Shown here: positions 38,934 through 50,656 of the stretch, in pieces | How positions within the stretch are numbered: the stretch's first letter is position 1 | Layout of the letters: each line of letters starts with the position of its first letter | NCBI RefSeq assembly: GCF_910592395.1 | Contig: NC_088316.1 | Span: 19,592,001 to 19,656,000 of the forward strand | Direction of reading: 5' to 3' | Origin: Lineus longissimus | Taxonomy: Eukaryota > Nemertea > Pilidiophora > Heteronemertea > Lineidae | DNA length: 64,000 nucleotides | Translations under genes and position numbers: made by a program | The notes under the pieces: generated by a model | Seen by the model: the letters and a program-made list of their open reading frames with translations, nothing else | Told to the model about the DNA's origin: nothing | The model's database searches: none

Positions 38934-41900
38934 ATGTTTAAAGACATGTTTTTCGGGTACCGAAACCCGTCAGTGTGGACACTTTCACTCTTCAGTTGGA
39001 GTTTACTGTGCATTTTCGTTTTTCCTGCTTCGGGAGGTGACAGTGTAGTGCCAGCCGTTCAGCTGGGAGAAAATAAAGACAAAGCATTTCCAAAGCCTAA
39101 CCTTGATAATCCACAAGCAGGAGGCATTGTAAGTATCTGTTGAACGATTCTCCTCATCAGCATCGTCTGTCGTGGACCGGTGTAATGTTTTTGAGTGTTT
39201 CTGTTTTTGAGTGTTTCCCCTCATTGCTTGGGAACGCTCAAAAATAGATTGACAAGTTTTTCTGTGTATCCCCCCTATTGAAAAGTCGTGGTCTCTCTAG
39301 CTGCCTATTGTTTGGAAACACTGACACATGGGGAACAACCACAGATGTTACACCGGGCCCGGGGACAAAGACGAAAGTCAAAGACGATCATCCATCGACC
39401 CGGGTACCGGTATACACCGGGGGCAGGGCTCAAACAGACTTTTACGAAAAGGCTCATTGATTGTCATCACATCATCAAGCTGAGGGCACATAGTATCATC
39501 GTCGACATCATGACCATTTTTAAGCCTATACATACATGCCATGGCAATTAAAGACCATAACCATTCAAATAAACGGTCAATGGCTCCTCTGGCTCTGCTC
39601 TTGTTCACTACATGTATATTGTAAGTTCAGGACCTCGTCAACATTTTCAAATTCTGCCTGTCATGCTATTCTAGGTTGCTAAGGATCTTAGACGAGATCT
39701 TGAGAAGGCATACAAAGCGGAATCTAAGAAGTTTCTGGTAAAAAGGTTTATGGATAATTCAGTTAGCTTTTATATTTACAAAATCCACATCTGCTATGCT
39801 TTATTTGTGTAGTGTTAGTAAAATAAACACCTTATCTTAGCTTTTCCTTTCTCGGGCAGGGATGAAAGTTCAAATCTAACAAGCAAGCACTTTGGCCAAA
39901 AATGAGGTTTTTGAAGTATTCTCAAGTCCTTGCTGCTTAAATTTGCTGCTACTGCACATGCCTTGTATCAGTTTTCACCTCTGTTGATTCAATTTATGTT
40001 GCAGAACTTGAGTTTAGTTGTTGAGTAAATTGGTTTCAAGCTTCGCCATAACCTTTCTTTCAATTGCCTTTTTAGCCTGTAATAGTTTCTCTTTTTGTAT
40101 CCAGTTTCACTAAGTCTGTCAAAAACTTGACAATTGAATTGACAGATTCTGATTTTCTAGCCTGTTGTGTATGTTCGTGAGATTGTACCAGTTGGACTCA
40201 AACAACAGCTTTATAGTCGGTCAGATTGGGATATTGATAACTGGATGTGTTGTGTTGATGTACCATGTCATGCATGTGATAAATATTCGCCTCTTTTCAT
40301 TCAGAACTTGTACAGTGATGATTGATCATATGATACAAGTTCCTGAATAAAACCACATCAAGCTTATGTCCCAGGCCCTTCTGTTTGTTTATGTTCTTTA
40401 TTTTCATGTATGAAATTGTTCAAAATTCAGCTCGTAGTTTTACAACCATAAAAATTGTGTAAATAACATTACCTCAGGATTGTGTCACTTGACTCTAATA
40501 TGACCCAAATTTTATCATGTGCTGGCATAATTACAGGTTCATTTATGCCCATGATATAATCATACATCTTATAATCATGCTTAGTGTGGTGCTGCTCAGT
40601 TGAAGGATAATAAAATGCATTTGACCCCTATCATGGGATTCTTGAACCCTGATTCCGAATGTGAATCAGAATGAGCTGTAACCTTTGTAAATATGATGTG
40701 TCTGTTGAGGTTGTGAGGTTGGCCGGTCAGTGAAATGATTGAAGAATTGTGACAGATGTTACTATTCTCTATATTCCATCTGGCATCACCATTTATTGAG
40801 ACATGTGTATCATGTGTAAAGAGCTATAATATAATTTTTTAATTGCAATACACGGGTTGGATAATAGACTTGTAATTAGTGTCATCAATTCAACTAAAAA
40901 ATTCCACAATCATTTTTTCGGAGAAAATAAGAATAAATGAAAGTTATGAATTGAGCCAAGTTTAAGCAATGATATTCAGCTGAGCCAATAATATCACATT
41001 ATTAGTCATTGCTTCAGCCACTGATTACACTCATAATATTTCCCATTGCAGAATCCAGCAGGTCTCAATGGCAAAGGTTACTCAGACAACCCCGACTTCA
41101 TCCATGGCTTTGTTGGCGCCATCAGTGTCATCATTGTGTCGGAGCTCGGGGACAAGACATTCTTTATCGCTGCCATTATGGCGATGCGACACTCAAGACT
41201 GACTGTGTTTCTTGGTGCAATAGCTGCTTTGGGAGCCATGACTGTTCTATCGGGTGTGTAAAGTTTGATGAGAGTATGAATTTCCGACCTGCTCTTGCCA
41301 AGCTGTTTGTACTTTTTGTAGAAAAGACAGATGATTTTCCCTCTCAATAGGATTAGAATATTGATGTTGAGCACTTACAGATGTACGTGCTTAGTTTTAT
41401 AATTTCAATCCTTCAATAGTGCTCTTGCCTCTAAACAACACGAGTCCGACAGAAATGTGTATTATGTATTGTTTTTAAAAGAGTTTTCAATCATCTTTCA
41501 GCATTACTCGGCTACGCTACCACTGTTATTCCACGCTGGCTGACATTTTACGCGTCGTCTGCTCTCTTCGCAGTGTTTGGACTTAAGATGTTAAAAGAAG
41601 GTAAGTTAAAGATCTGGTTCTTGTCTTCAGGGCATTTTCTTGGGAGGTCAGTGGCATCTAAGATGATCCTCAGACCAGCTAACTTCCCCACATCTGCGTT
41701 TGCCTTGTACTAGGATGTATCCCAAGGATGATAGTTTGAGTTGACCTATCTTGCTGTTTGTTCCAGGTTACTACATGTCAGCAGATGAAGGCAAAGAAGA
41801 GTATGAAGAGGTTCAGGCCGATCTGCGCAAGAGGGATGATGAGGTAGGTCACCAGGGGGCGATACCATCATCTCTTGCCAATTGTGAAATACCAATGTAG

Positions 41901-43162
41901 AGTGCTTATAAGATTGAATAATTGTTGTGAGCTGCCAAGTGTCAACATCCAATGACCGAAGAACTTAATGCTCTCTGAATTTTTGAGATTTCACCAATGT
42001 TGTTGTTAGATGAAAGGATCAGTTCAGCTCCTGTTTCTTTATTCCTTAATCATGTGAAAGTTGTTGTTAAAAACAAGTCTCGCTTAATTTTCAGTTTGAA
42101 AAACAGAATGCTGTTGTCCAGGATCCAGAGTCTGGCGTTTTACGAGGTGGACTACTAAGAAGAAGAAAAATATTAGGATTTATATCGCGAATCTTCCTCG
42201 AGTCTTTCACACTAACATTTTTAGCAGAGTGGGGTGATCGTTCTCAAATAGCTACTATCATATTAGCAGCTAGGGAAGTAAGTATTGAAAGCCATTTTGA
42301 CTCAAATGACAGAAAGTTGCATGATCTGATTATAACTGAAAGGCAATCATACAGGTAGGGCTGGTAAGGGGGGCCAGCAGTGAGAATATACATATGCTGT
42401 GAAAGGAAATCATCACCAGTTGTCCTGTTGAATGGGTGTGACTTGAAGCTCAAAGGGGACATGTGGTGTTGTATTGAAATTGTGATTGGAATTGGGCTGT
42501 ACTCCTCACTGCTGTCAGATTTCATTCCCAATTCCCACCATACTCACTTGTTATTGTCTGCTTGCAGGATGTGATCGGTGTGATATTAGGAGGAATCATT
42601 GGTCATTCATTATGTACTGGTTTAGCTGTGATGGGAGGGCGGTTTATAGCTCAAAGGATATCAATCAGAACAGGTTGGTTGGATTACTCTGAATGATGGC
42701 ATATTAGTCTGGTTTTTATGTTGGACATTGAAGCAGTTGAGGGACAGGTATTCTGCTGTCTGACGTGAGGTCACGTGACATTGTGGAATGTCCAGGTCCA
42801 TACCAGAAGAAGAATTTACGCTTTTGGTTCATCAAATAAACTAGTAGAGTATCTGGAAAACTTTCAAGGTTCAATTTCATACCAGCATTTGTAAACATTC
42901 GATTTACTGAAAAAAAAACAACCTCCAAAGTTGTGTTAGGTGGAATACAGCTCACCAATTTTGTTACTGTTACTAACTTGTAGTTAGGAGTTATCTTTGA
43001 GAATTTACATCACAAATAATATGAAATTATCAAAAGCAGTTCTGAACTATTATTGTAGTGTCAATTCAAATCTACTTTTCTGTTCTTTCAGTGACCTTAA
43101 CTGGTGGAGTGGTGTTCCTGTTATTTGCCTTGTCTGCATTTTTCCTGGACCCATCAAAATGA
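38934..43162 (+). CDS. TMEM165: TMEM165/GDT1 family Golgi cation-proton antiporter
   Basis: Golgi Mn2+/Ca2+ transporter of the UPF0016 family, needed to supply manganese to glycosyltransferases. Exons: 38934-39128, 39675-39737, 41052-41253, 41502-41600, 41767-41843, 42095-42277, 42568-42673, 43092-43162. Phases agree and give 331 residues, close to human TMEM165 (324). The N-terminus has a hydrophobic signal or anchor (LSLFSWSLLCIFVFPAS). The two diagnostic E-x-G-D-[KR]-[ST] motifs are ELGDKT at 117-122 and EWGDRS at 257-262, each in a membrane segment. An acidic loop (DEGKEEYEEVQADLRKRDDE) lies between the two halves, as in the family. The small exon 39675-39737 (charged, AKDLRRDLEKAYKAE) is supported by splice sites and phase but is less conserved. 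The protein ends FFLDPSK. Confidence 0.95.
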
Positions 43163-44320
43163 GCCTGTGACCTACTATTATGATGTACAGGAATGGATCG
43201 TATATTTATACAAAAATGGAGCATATTCACTGAACTGGAGGAGGAAAAAAACATTGTATTTCACATTTTGAGCATTTCTGAAGGTTTTTTAGTGTGTCAA
43301 GACAAATGGGTCCTTGGCAAGGAAGTGTTAAGCTGAGGAAACAGTTTGGAGTGAATATAAAAACAGATGAACAAAATGTGGAAAGGGTCCTGTGAATTTA
43401 TAGTCTTACAGTATCGCTTGTAACACCGTACATGACTGCTGATAGATTTTCTCTTGTCTGTCACCAGCCTGCCATTTGTCAATGGCATCCACTGCCAGGG
43501 GATGAAAAAAGTTTCTCCAGTTCAGGTGTGTACATGTGAATAAATGAATGAACTCGATTGGGTAAATGAAGAAATATGTTCTATTTATAGGGACAACAGA
43601 TGTATAATACTTGTTTTGAAATCTGCACTATTTGTTGCTTGTTGTCATATAACCTAATTGAAAGTTCATGACATTCCTGTTCACTCCTAATTGGTTGGGG
43701 TTTGTTTGACTTGTTGCAGAGTTGTAGCAGTGAAGTTTTGTCAGGGTTGTAATGCCAAGTCCCTAAAAGTGGAGACATCTGTCACTGATGTTAATCAGTT
43801 GCTGTAAAGAGTGCCCTGCTGGAATCATGCATCAGAAATGTACATGAACATGATGTGATGTCGGCCTTCCCTGGCTCCTATTGCTCCGCTTTTCATGTTT
43901 GACCACTGTGTGGTAGTTCTTGGAGCATTTCTCTTCAAAAAAGTCAAGTTGTCGTGTCCTTCACTTTGTTGAGGATGTGCAAAGTATGAGAAAATGAGGT
44001 GTCAAGTGGGGGCTTCCTTTCATCCTTTCCTGGACACCCTGTCTGTGAAATGATGTCAAAGTAAAAGGGACTCTATCTGATGACGGAATGTTGTTAGTCC
44101 TCTACCCTTACAACCTGTATCATGCCCATGACCTGTCTTGTTAAGTGGTCTTCCCCCCCCCCCCCCCTGTCCGCCTCCCCATATTATCTGATTACGCCGA
44201 AGGACCAAACTGATGTCATACATTCCTCTGGATATTGTAACATACCATGAATTCTTCCCTGGTCTTCTATCAAATGTTTGTGAATAAACAAGGATTTAGA
44301 TAATGTAATAATAAATGCTC
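43163..44320 (+). other. TMEM165 3' untranslated region
   Basis: Non-coding sequence after the stop codon, containing a C-tract near 44154-44167. AATAAA occurs at 44283-44288 and again near 44310, either of which would end the transcript. No competing ORF is convincing. Confidence 0.6.
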
Positions 44321-44725
44321 TTTACTCTCATTCTTTGATCATGTGAGATTTGTGGTAGAAATTCTGCCACATTACATATGCATTATTGTTATGGTTGTCA
44401 ACACAAATCACTCCACGTAATGATATACTCAGGAGTCTCTTCAGCTGAGAACCAGGCCCTCGGGCCTCTTGTCATCTCACCTGATGTGGTGAAACATTGG
44501 AATGATGATGTAAACATGGTAAAGACTGATTGAAAATCCAACCTATTGGTATTGATGCGACCTACAGTACTAGTACTCGGAGATTGTGATGATATTGAGA
44601 GTCCTTGCTTTGCTTCGGACGAATGAGGACTGACTGTACGGTATCTAGTGATCCAGTGTACATTACTGATCTCCCAAATATAGGCATGCACGTCACGACA
44701 CGCCCACCACACACCCATAATATGG

Positions 44726-44733
44726 ACCAATCA
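44726..44733 (+). promoter_or_regulatory. CCAAT box upstream of a small plus-strand ORF
   Basis: GACCAATCAGCG is a good match to the NF-Y consensus and lies about 60 bp before the ATG at 44792. With the AATAAA near 45116 it is the main reason to suspect a real transcript here. Confidence 0.4.
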
Positions 44734-44791
44734 GCGCTCCGCTTACTACTCCACCACACGGGGCTTATTTGAACTACGGAGCGGCGTGATC

Positions 44792-44962
44792 ATGCAGGGT
44801 GATACAGAGAAGATTGACTACATCATGCAGTACCGTACCGGCTGGCACTTATGGATTCTCGCCGGTCTCTGTCAATTCATAGCCTATTCGGAGCTGTGTT
44901 GCCTATCAAAGTGGTGTCTGCCTGTGGAAGCAGATACTTGGCAACGGCTGATTGGACCATAA
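44792..44962 (+). CDS. Hypothetical small membrane protein, 56 aa
   Basis: ATG at 44792 opens 56 codons (MQGDTEKIDYIMQYRTGWH..., then LWILAGLCQFIAYSELCCL) ending at TAA 44960-44962. A single hydrophobic stretch of about 16-20 residues suggests a one-pass membrane protein; four cysteines follow or lie within it. An upstream CCAAT box and an AATAAA near 45116-45121 give a plausible one-exon transcript that overlaps tail to tail with the next minus-strand gene. A second frame starting at 44851 (77 codons) overlaps and could be the translated one instead. No family was recognised. Confidence 0.35.
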   Translation: MQGDTEKIDYIMQYRTGWHLWILAGLCQFIAYSELCCLSKWCLPVEADTWQRLIGP

Positions 44963-45275
44963 CGACACACAGGCAAGGTAGAGTTTCTACAAGTACAAGT
45001 ACGGATTTTGACGGAGGAACGTCAAAATCAGAAAGAGGAAGACTGTATAATTTTCACCCGAAAATTGAAATGACAGGAAAATAATGAAGCTTGGGAATTA
45101 GAATAGACAACGAAAATAAAGATACAGATCCGAAACTATACTGAGGATATCTTTTATACTTCATTTTCTTTATTCATATTGTTTTCTTCCATAAATGATT
45201 ACTTAAAAAGTGTTATGGCTTTATATGTATGATGGTATTTATGGAATGTCCTTTATTTAGTGTTATCTTAGTTTC

Positions 45276-45905
45276 TTAAGACAAAAGGAAGGTCCACAGA
45301 ATAGTAGTTCCAGCCATGGCTATACTGGCAGATACGGTAGCAGCAGAACTCGCTTTGGTTGGCGAATCCTCGGTTGGTTCGTCACTTGGTTGTGCACTTG
45401 AAAGCGAATCAGTAGAACTTTGCGACGAAGCGGTTGATTGTACCACATTTCTTTTCATTTGCTCGCGACGGAATCGTGGGTTGGCGCCAGCTGAAACACA
45501 AAGATTGGCATTTTATAACCATCTATTTCATATACACGGAAGAAATCTGGTGATCGGACATCTCGTCATCTCATCTGGTTAAATCAACCAGTTGATCACT
45601 TGATAGGGCCTACCTACACCTGGCTCGCGAAATCCAGCTCGGTCGTTAGTGCCGAGTGTTGGTCTGAGGTTCAGGTTGGAAGAATGTGTGAAATATGGTC
45701 TGAGTAGAGAAGAGATGTTTCCACCCTGCCTGAACAATTGCGAAGCAAACCGCCAGGATATAGGCCCTATAGGCCTATAGGCCCTATATATAGGCCGTTC
45801 GCGCGAGCGAACGGCAGCATTCAGACTTCGCAACCTACCTTGAAAAGCATGAATTGCAGCGACAATGGCTGCGATCACCACAAGTACTGCCACGAGTTTA
45901 TTCAT
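45276..45905 (-). CDS. Small secreted, Ser/Thr-rich, GPI-like protein, 93 aa
   Basis: Two minus-strand exons, 45839-45905 and 45276-45490, join in phase 1 (CAAG|GTAGGT donor, TTTCAG acceptor). The product has a strong signal peptide (LVAVLVVIAAIVAAIHA). A short basic stretch follows (NPRFRREQMKR), then a Ser/Thr/Asp/Pro-rich mucin-like segment (SSQSSTDSLSSAQ...). It ends in a small-residue region and hydrophobic tail (SIAMAGTTILWTFLLS) typical of a GPI-attachment signal. Mature length after both cleavages would be only some 45-50 residues, like small heavily glycosylated surface peptides. No homologue was recognised. Poly(A) signals lie near 45170 and 45250, so its 3' end overlaps that of the opposing small gene. 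The promoter upstream is rich in CRE motifs. Confidence 0.6.
45766..45815. repeat. Clustered palindromes in intron 1 of the small GPI-like gene
   Basis: CCTATAGGCCTATAGG (45766-45781) is a perfect 16-bp palindrome. Just beyond, 45794-45815 forms a 9-bp stem (GCCGTTCGC/GCGAACGGC) with a GCGA loop. Both lie within a few tens of bases of the donor site of exon 1. Confidence 0.7.
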
Positions 45906-46021
45906 TTTGAGTTTTTCACGGTCCTTTTAGGAAATTTGACGTGAGACCAGTTTGCTCCTTGCTGCTGCTGCTGTGGCTTGTTGAACTGTATCTGTTGCGT
46001 CAACAGTCCAAAACGCTGACG

Positions 46022-46190
46022 TGACGTCAGGAAAGTCGTTGGGCCCAACAATGCGACTTCCCCGATTTCGGTGACTGTGACGTACGGACGTACGTCAGGG
46101 TCATCATCAAATACGCTTTCCGTCATTGGCTGACATTGCGCGCGTCACAAGGCATCTCCATGCCGCCCTATACGCATGCCATTACGTCAG
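46022..46190 (-). promoter_or_regulatory. CRE-rich promoter of the small GPI-like gene
   Basis: A perfect 8-bp CRE, TGACGTCA, lies at 46022-46029, about 120 bp upstream of the minus-strand ATG. Related half-sites follow: TGACGTAC at about 46077, TACGTCA near 46091 and TACGTCA near 46183. A reversed CCAAT box (ATTGG) is near 46125. The arrangement suggests CREB/ATF-type control, possibly of both flanking transcripts. This is inference from motifs. Confidence 0.5.
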
Positions 46191-46446
46191 CCATCTCCCG
46201 GTCGCAGGGCCATATGGATTTTACATATCCCCGTTAGTCAGACACTGTAGGTATGCATGTCATAGTAACCACCGCAAACATGACATTGGGACAACCTTGG
46301 CGTAACCAGACTAAAGGGAGCAAGCTATCTCAGTACATCTATAACACAATTAACTGCGTATTCCAACCCATTTCGTGCAGTGGTAAATGCAGCGCTATCC
46401 CAAGTCTGTTGCATATAGTACTAATAGTAGCAAGGTTTCTTTCAGA

Positions 46447-46682
46447 AATCTTATCATTCAATATTAAAGATGATTAATTGTGTGTCCCTATTCGAAAATG
46501 TGAAACAACCACGGTTCCATTGCATGGCCTCGCATCTCGAAAAGAAACACAACCTTCTAAAAGAAGTGGAGCAGTTGACGACAAGACATCTTGAGTCTCT
46601 CATTATCCACACCATGTCCAGTGACAAGCAAGTCACTGCAGCCTTGAAACTGTCACATCTCTGTGTAGTCAGTTATCAATGA
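46447..46682 (+). CDS. Hypothetical small ORF, 70 aa, opposite the CRE promoter
   Basis: After a TTTCTTTCAG acceptor at 46446 an ATG (46470) opens 70 codons to TGA at about 46680-46682. The middle is amphipathic and charged (HLEKKHNLLKEVEQLTTRH), which could be a short helix or coiled coil. A possible 5' leader exon ends at a CTGTAG|GTATGC donor near 46250, next to the CRE cluster. No poly(A) signal was found before the TAF7 3' end, and the protein was not recognised. It may be a real short gene or a remnant. Confidence 0.3.
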
Positions 46683-46869
46683 CCACATGAGGACATTATC
46701 ACAACCATCATAAAGTCAAAGAAGGGATCTGATTCAGTGATTGATATAATTTCTGACCTTCGGCAAAGTTACCACACGTAAAATGCTACTCCATATGCTG
46801 GTGATACTGCCGACATCAACATTTACACTGTGGGGAAAGAACAGAACTAATCTTTACAGAAATTCATCT

Positions 46870-47027
46870 TATATTTATGTATTTTATTTACAAATATTTA
46901 CAAATACTTAAATAGAAGACAAAACAGCACAACCACATGACAAGCTGATGAATAAATGAATAGTCTCCTGGCCCTGGTCTTTCATAAACAGGGCCTGCTT
47001 TGATCCCAAAGGATAGTCACTGTTCTT
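46870..47027 (-). other. TAF7 3' untranslated region
   Basis: Short AT-rich tail after the TAF7 stop codon. A minus-strand AATAAA (plus-strand TTTATT near 46882) marks the likely end. Confidence 0.55.
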
Positions 47028-50000
47028 TTAACTTAACATTGATGACAGAATCTCGTATTCTTTAGTTTTTTCTTCCTCTTCCCGCACAAGGTCATCATAG
47101 GCAGACTGAAACCTCTCCTGGAAAACAGAAGACATTAACATCAGAATGAGATCCACTTGCTGCTGATTATTCAAAGACACCAAGGTCATAGTGATTGATG
47201 CCACTCCACACCTGAAAAGTTGCCATTGGTTGTTGTCGCCATTAAGAGCGACCAAAGACATAACTATGTACAAGTGAGACTTTTGTGTCTGACCAGCCGT
47301 GACCAGTAGTAGGTGGTATTCATTTTGTTTGAAGTTTCTAGGTGTTCAACATAAGTTTTTGATTATCTGAAGACAGTGAATCCTACATGGATAACCTACC
47401 CGAAGGGCCACATTGTCGATGGTATTGATCTTTTCTTCCTCAGCGATACGCTTCTCATGTAATTCTTCTATTTGCATACTCAACACATCCAGCTTGGCAC
47501 GGATTTCTGGAGCAAAGATCATGATGAATGAAATTTAGTATCTAACATGGTGGAATCACTCTCCATGCAACTCCCTGATGACACATACCATTTCTGCATT
47601 TGTTATATGTCATTTATGAATGCAGAAACAGGAAGAAGCGGGGTATCATTTTCGCAACCAAAACAGACTTCGGAGTAATATTTTCACAGCCGACAAAGGA
47701 CACTTCAAAGTGGATGGTTTTCTTCACACACACAAATAATCGGTAGGAACTCAATCTGAGACAAAGCTACATCAGAAAACTCGTCAAATTTACCATTTTC
47801 CATATCTGCTGTCATCTGGTCATCATCCTCTTCTTCATCATCATCATCTTCATCATCATCATCATCTGCCTCGGCCTCCACAGCTTTGCCTTGTGTGGCT
47901 TCCTCCCCGATGTACTCATCACCACTGTCCATTATATTCACGTCTTTTTCATCATCGTCTTCAGAGCTGCTTACCTCACCAAAGATGTGCTCTGGAATTG
48001 TAAAATGAACATGATTATTAACTCCTGTCGAACATCTAAAACTGTCATTAGAAGTTTTCATAAGAAACACTCCATCATAAATTTCTATCTGTTCACTTAC
48101 CTATATTGATATCTCCCTGTATTTTCTGTGATTGCGTCTTTCCCTCCACACCCATCTCGTCAGTTTTATTCAGTTTATCATCGTCGTCTGTCACAATTTC
48201 CCATTTCACATGCACAGCTTCATTGTCGGTTCGGAATAGGCGCTTAACTTCTTTCTCTATATCTGGTTGTTCTGTGTACTAGAAACGATGACAGAGGAGT
48301 CTTATCAAGGAAACACTTCGGTCAAGTCTTAGCTTTACATAGACCAGCTCCTTAACATCACAGTAATCAACAAGAAAATGATCAATTTCTCACTCTTTAA
48401 GGAACCTTCACAGCTATTTCAATGCCAGGTTAAGTCATGGCATTTTGAAGAAGCGGGCCTAGAACTTTAATCATTTAACATTTACACAGATGTTCCACAT
48501 GAATTTTGAATCTTATATTTCTGAGGTGAAGGACCTACCCGTTTCTTCAAAGTTTTACGAAATCTTCTCTTCCGAACATTCTTCAAAGGCGGTGTTACTA
48601 AAAAACAGAAAATATTTCAGTTCATTTGTGTTTATTAGTTATCTCACTATTCGAACTAATTCCCATTAAAATCAGCTAGATGAAAACATCACCTCAACAC
48701 TCCTTTGTTCACTCAGAGAATTTCTGCAGGCATGAGGTCGGTCACAGTCTTCATCTCTATTGTTAGAGCGTAGTACAATGATACATGCTAATGATCAAAA
48801 CACATCTTATCAAAACCCTTCATACTCTGGCAGAAGGGTAAGGAGATACAGCTTCATCTCAGGAGAGATAAAGAGCATGGTACATACATCCATGAGGATA
48901 AAGATACTTCTTGTCCTTGTCTTTCTTTTTTGGCGACTCGGTTTCATCTTGGCTGTTATCTTCGTCAACCGAACATATCAGCATCTGCAAAGATGAGAAA
49001 TTAATCAAGCATTCACCACATCAATTTCATTCATCGAAACAATATCTTTGTAATCTCCACACACAAAGAGAAGTGGTCCAATGATATCTATCCCTGAATG
49101 TAGACAAACAGATATTACCTGGCATATTTCTGCAGTCTTGTAGAATGTCTTGTTGTCTGTTGTCTTCAAGGATTCCAGAATGCAAGGCAAGTCAACTAAC
49201 TGTAAAGAAAAAAAAGCATTAGAAAATCTGCACATGCTTAACTACTCAATCATCCACTCCAGTTTAGTCTCCTCGTTTATCTATTACATATCATTCTCCT
49301 CAAGTACCGGTATGTAAAGTAACAACCCCTTGACAACCAAATTGCCAACACCGACTCAATGGCTCCTAGATCCCAGCCAAGGGTATCCTTCTTGAAACGG
49401 GACATTTCCGGGATACAGTGCAAACATAAGAGGTATACTGTAAATCAAAATACATGTAGTGTCAACTCTCAACATTATCCTCACCTTGGAATGGAACATG
49501 TCATTTCCATATCTGACTAAGCCATGCTTCTGGTCTGGTTGCATCTCAATAAACAGTTTGTCCTTCAAATTCATAGCTCCAGACTCGACATCATGTGCGA
49601 GGGCCATGGCTGGGCCCTAAAAGAAAGAAGAGATTGAAAGGATGATCGAGATAGCGATTCCTAATGATAACACAATTTTTAAAATGAATACAGAGACTGA
49701 CAAATACAGGCAAGAACATTTCAAATAAAGACAGACTGATCATGTGACAGGCAGTTGGAGGACAAGATTGAAATTAGATTGCCGCCCAGATGACAATTTT
49801 TTGCAGCATCACATCTCGGTCAATCAACGTTCTCGATGACAACAACATCAACGCGACATAAGTGACACATGCAAAGATTTTGATCAGACTGTTTGACAGA
49901 CGAGAAGAGATGGTTTGTTATCACTATTTAGTTTTATCACTGACACTACTTTTCAGTCGACCAAATAATAATAGAGGCCCTCACACCAGGCAGAGGAAGC

Positions 50001-50494
50001 CTCTGAAGGACACAACAAACAAGCAGCAAACAAAAGACCACATCATGACATGGTCGCATACCACATGATGATCTTTGTTCGTTGTGACTACATTTAGGTT
50101 CGTTTTTTGGGCCCACAAAGACTTCCTCCGCCTGGTGCAAAAGGGTCTATTAAAAATTTTGGCTTGCACCAGTGGCAGTGGACTGACAGGTTTTAAACCG
50201 ACTTAACATACTGAAAAGAAATATATTGGTAAGAAGGCATTACCAATAATAAATTTGTATGAAAAATTGTAATTTAGAAACTGAAAAACTGACTGGAGGC
50301 AAGCGAAGAATAAACTGCTGTTCAACATCCAGTGCAGGTTCATCTTTCTTCTTTGGTGGAGGCCCTTTCTTAAGCTGCGTTGCAGGAGGGTGTGCAGCGT
50401 GTTTCTTTAAACCCTTTAAGTTGATTTTTGTAGATACTTTGGGTTTTGATTTTGATTTAGACTTCGATTTTGACGCGAAAGAGGATTTTTTCAT
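47028..50494 (-). CDS. TAF7: TAF7, TFIID subunit 7
   Basis: Nuclear subunit of general transcription factor TFIID that binds TAF1 and restrains its acetyltransferase activity before initiation. Nine minus-strand exons: 50294-50494, 49485-49616, 49119-49199, 48888-48984, 48539-48597, 48101-48278, 47794-47991, 47400-47506, 47028-47117. Phases agree and give 380 residues (human TAF7 has 349). The basic Lys/Ser N-terminus is followed by the TAFII55 domain: EQQFILRLPP, MNLKDKLFIEM, LVDLPCILESLK and NKTFYKTAEICQ. The conserved basic motif TPPLKNVRKRRFRKTLKKR and YTEQPDIEKEVKRLFRTDNEA follow. Next comes a long Asp/Glu tract (about residue 270) and a C-terminal coiled coil (EIRAKLDVLSMQIEELHEKR). The additional length is mostly the N-terminal Lys-rich region and the acidic tract. 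Confidence 0.95.
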
Positions 50495-50656
50495 CTTGAT
50501 TTTTCACCGGATGCGCTTTACTTCCACCTATTGGTAAACAAACAAACTTATTTTAAAATCAATCCGCATAATTTACTTTCAATAATTTCGATATTCAGAG
50601 GCGATAACTACAAATAGATCACAAAGATCTATGTTTCTATCATACTTGATGCAAAA

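Noticed and set aside
45620-45740. Possible middle exon of the small GPI-like gene (good acceptor before GCAGGGTGG)
   Set aside because: Joining it to exon 1 in phase 1 leads to a stop codon; the direct join of 45839 to 45490 keeps the frame.
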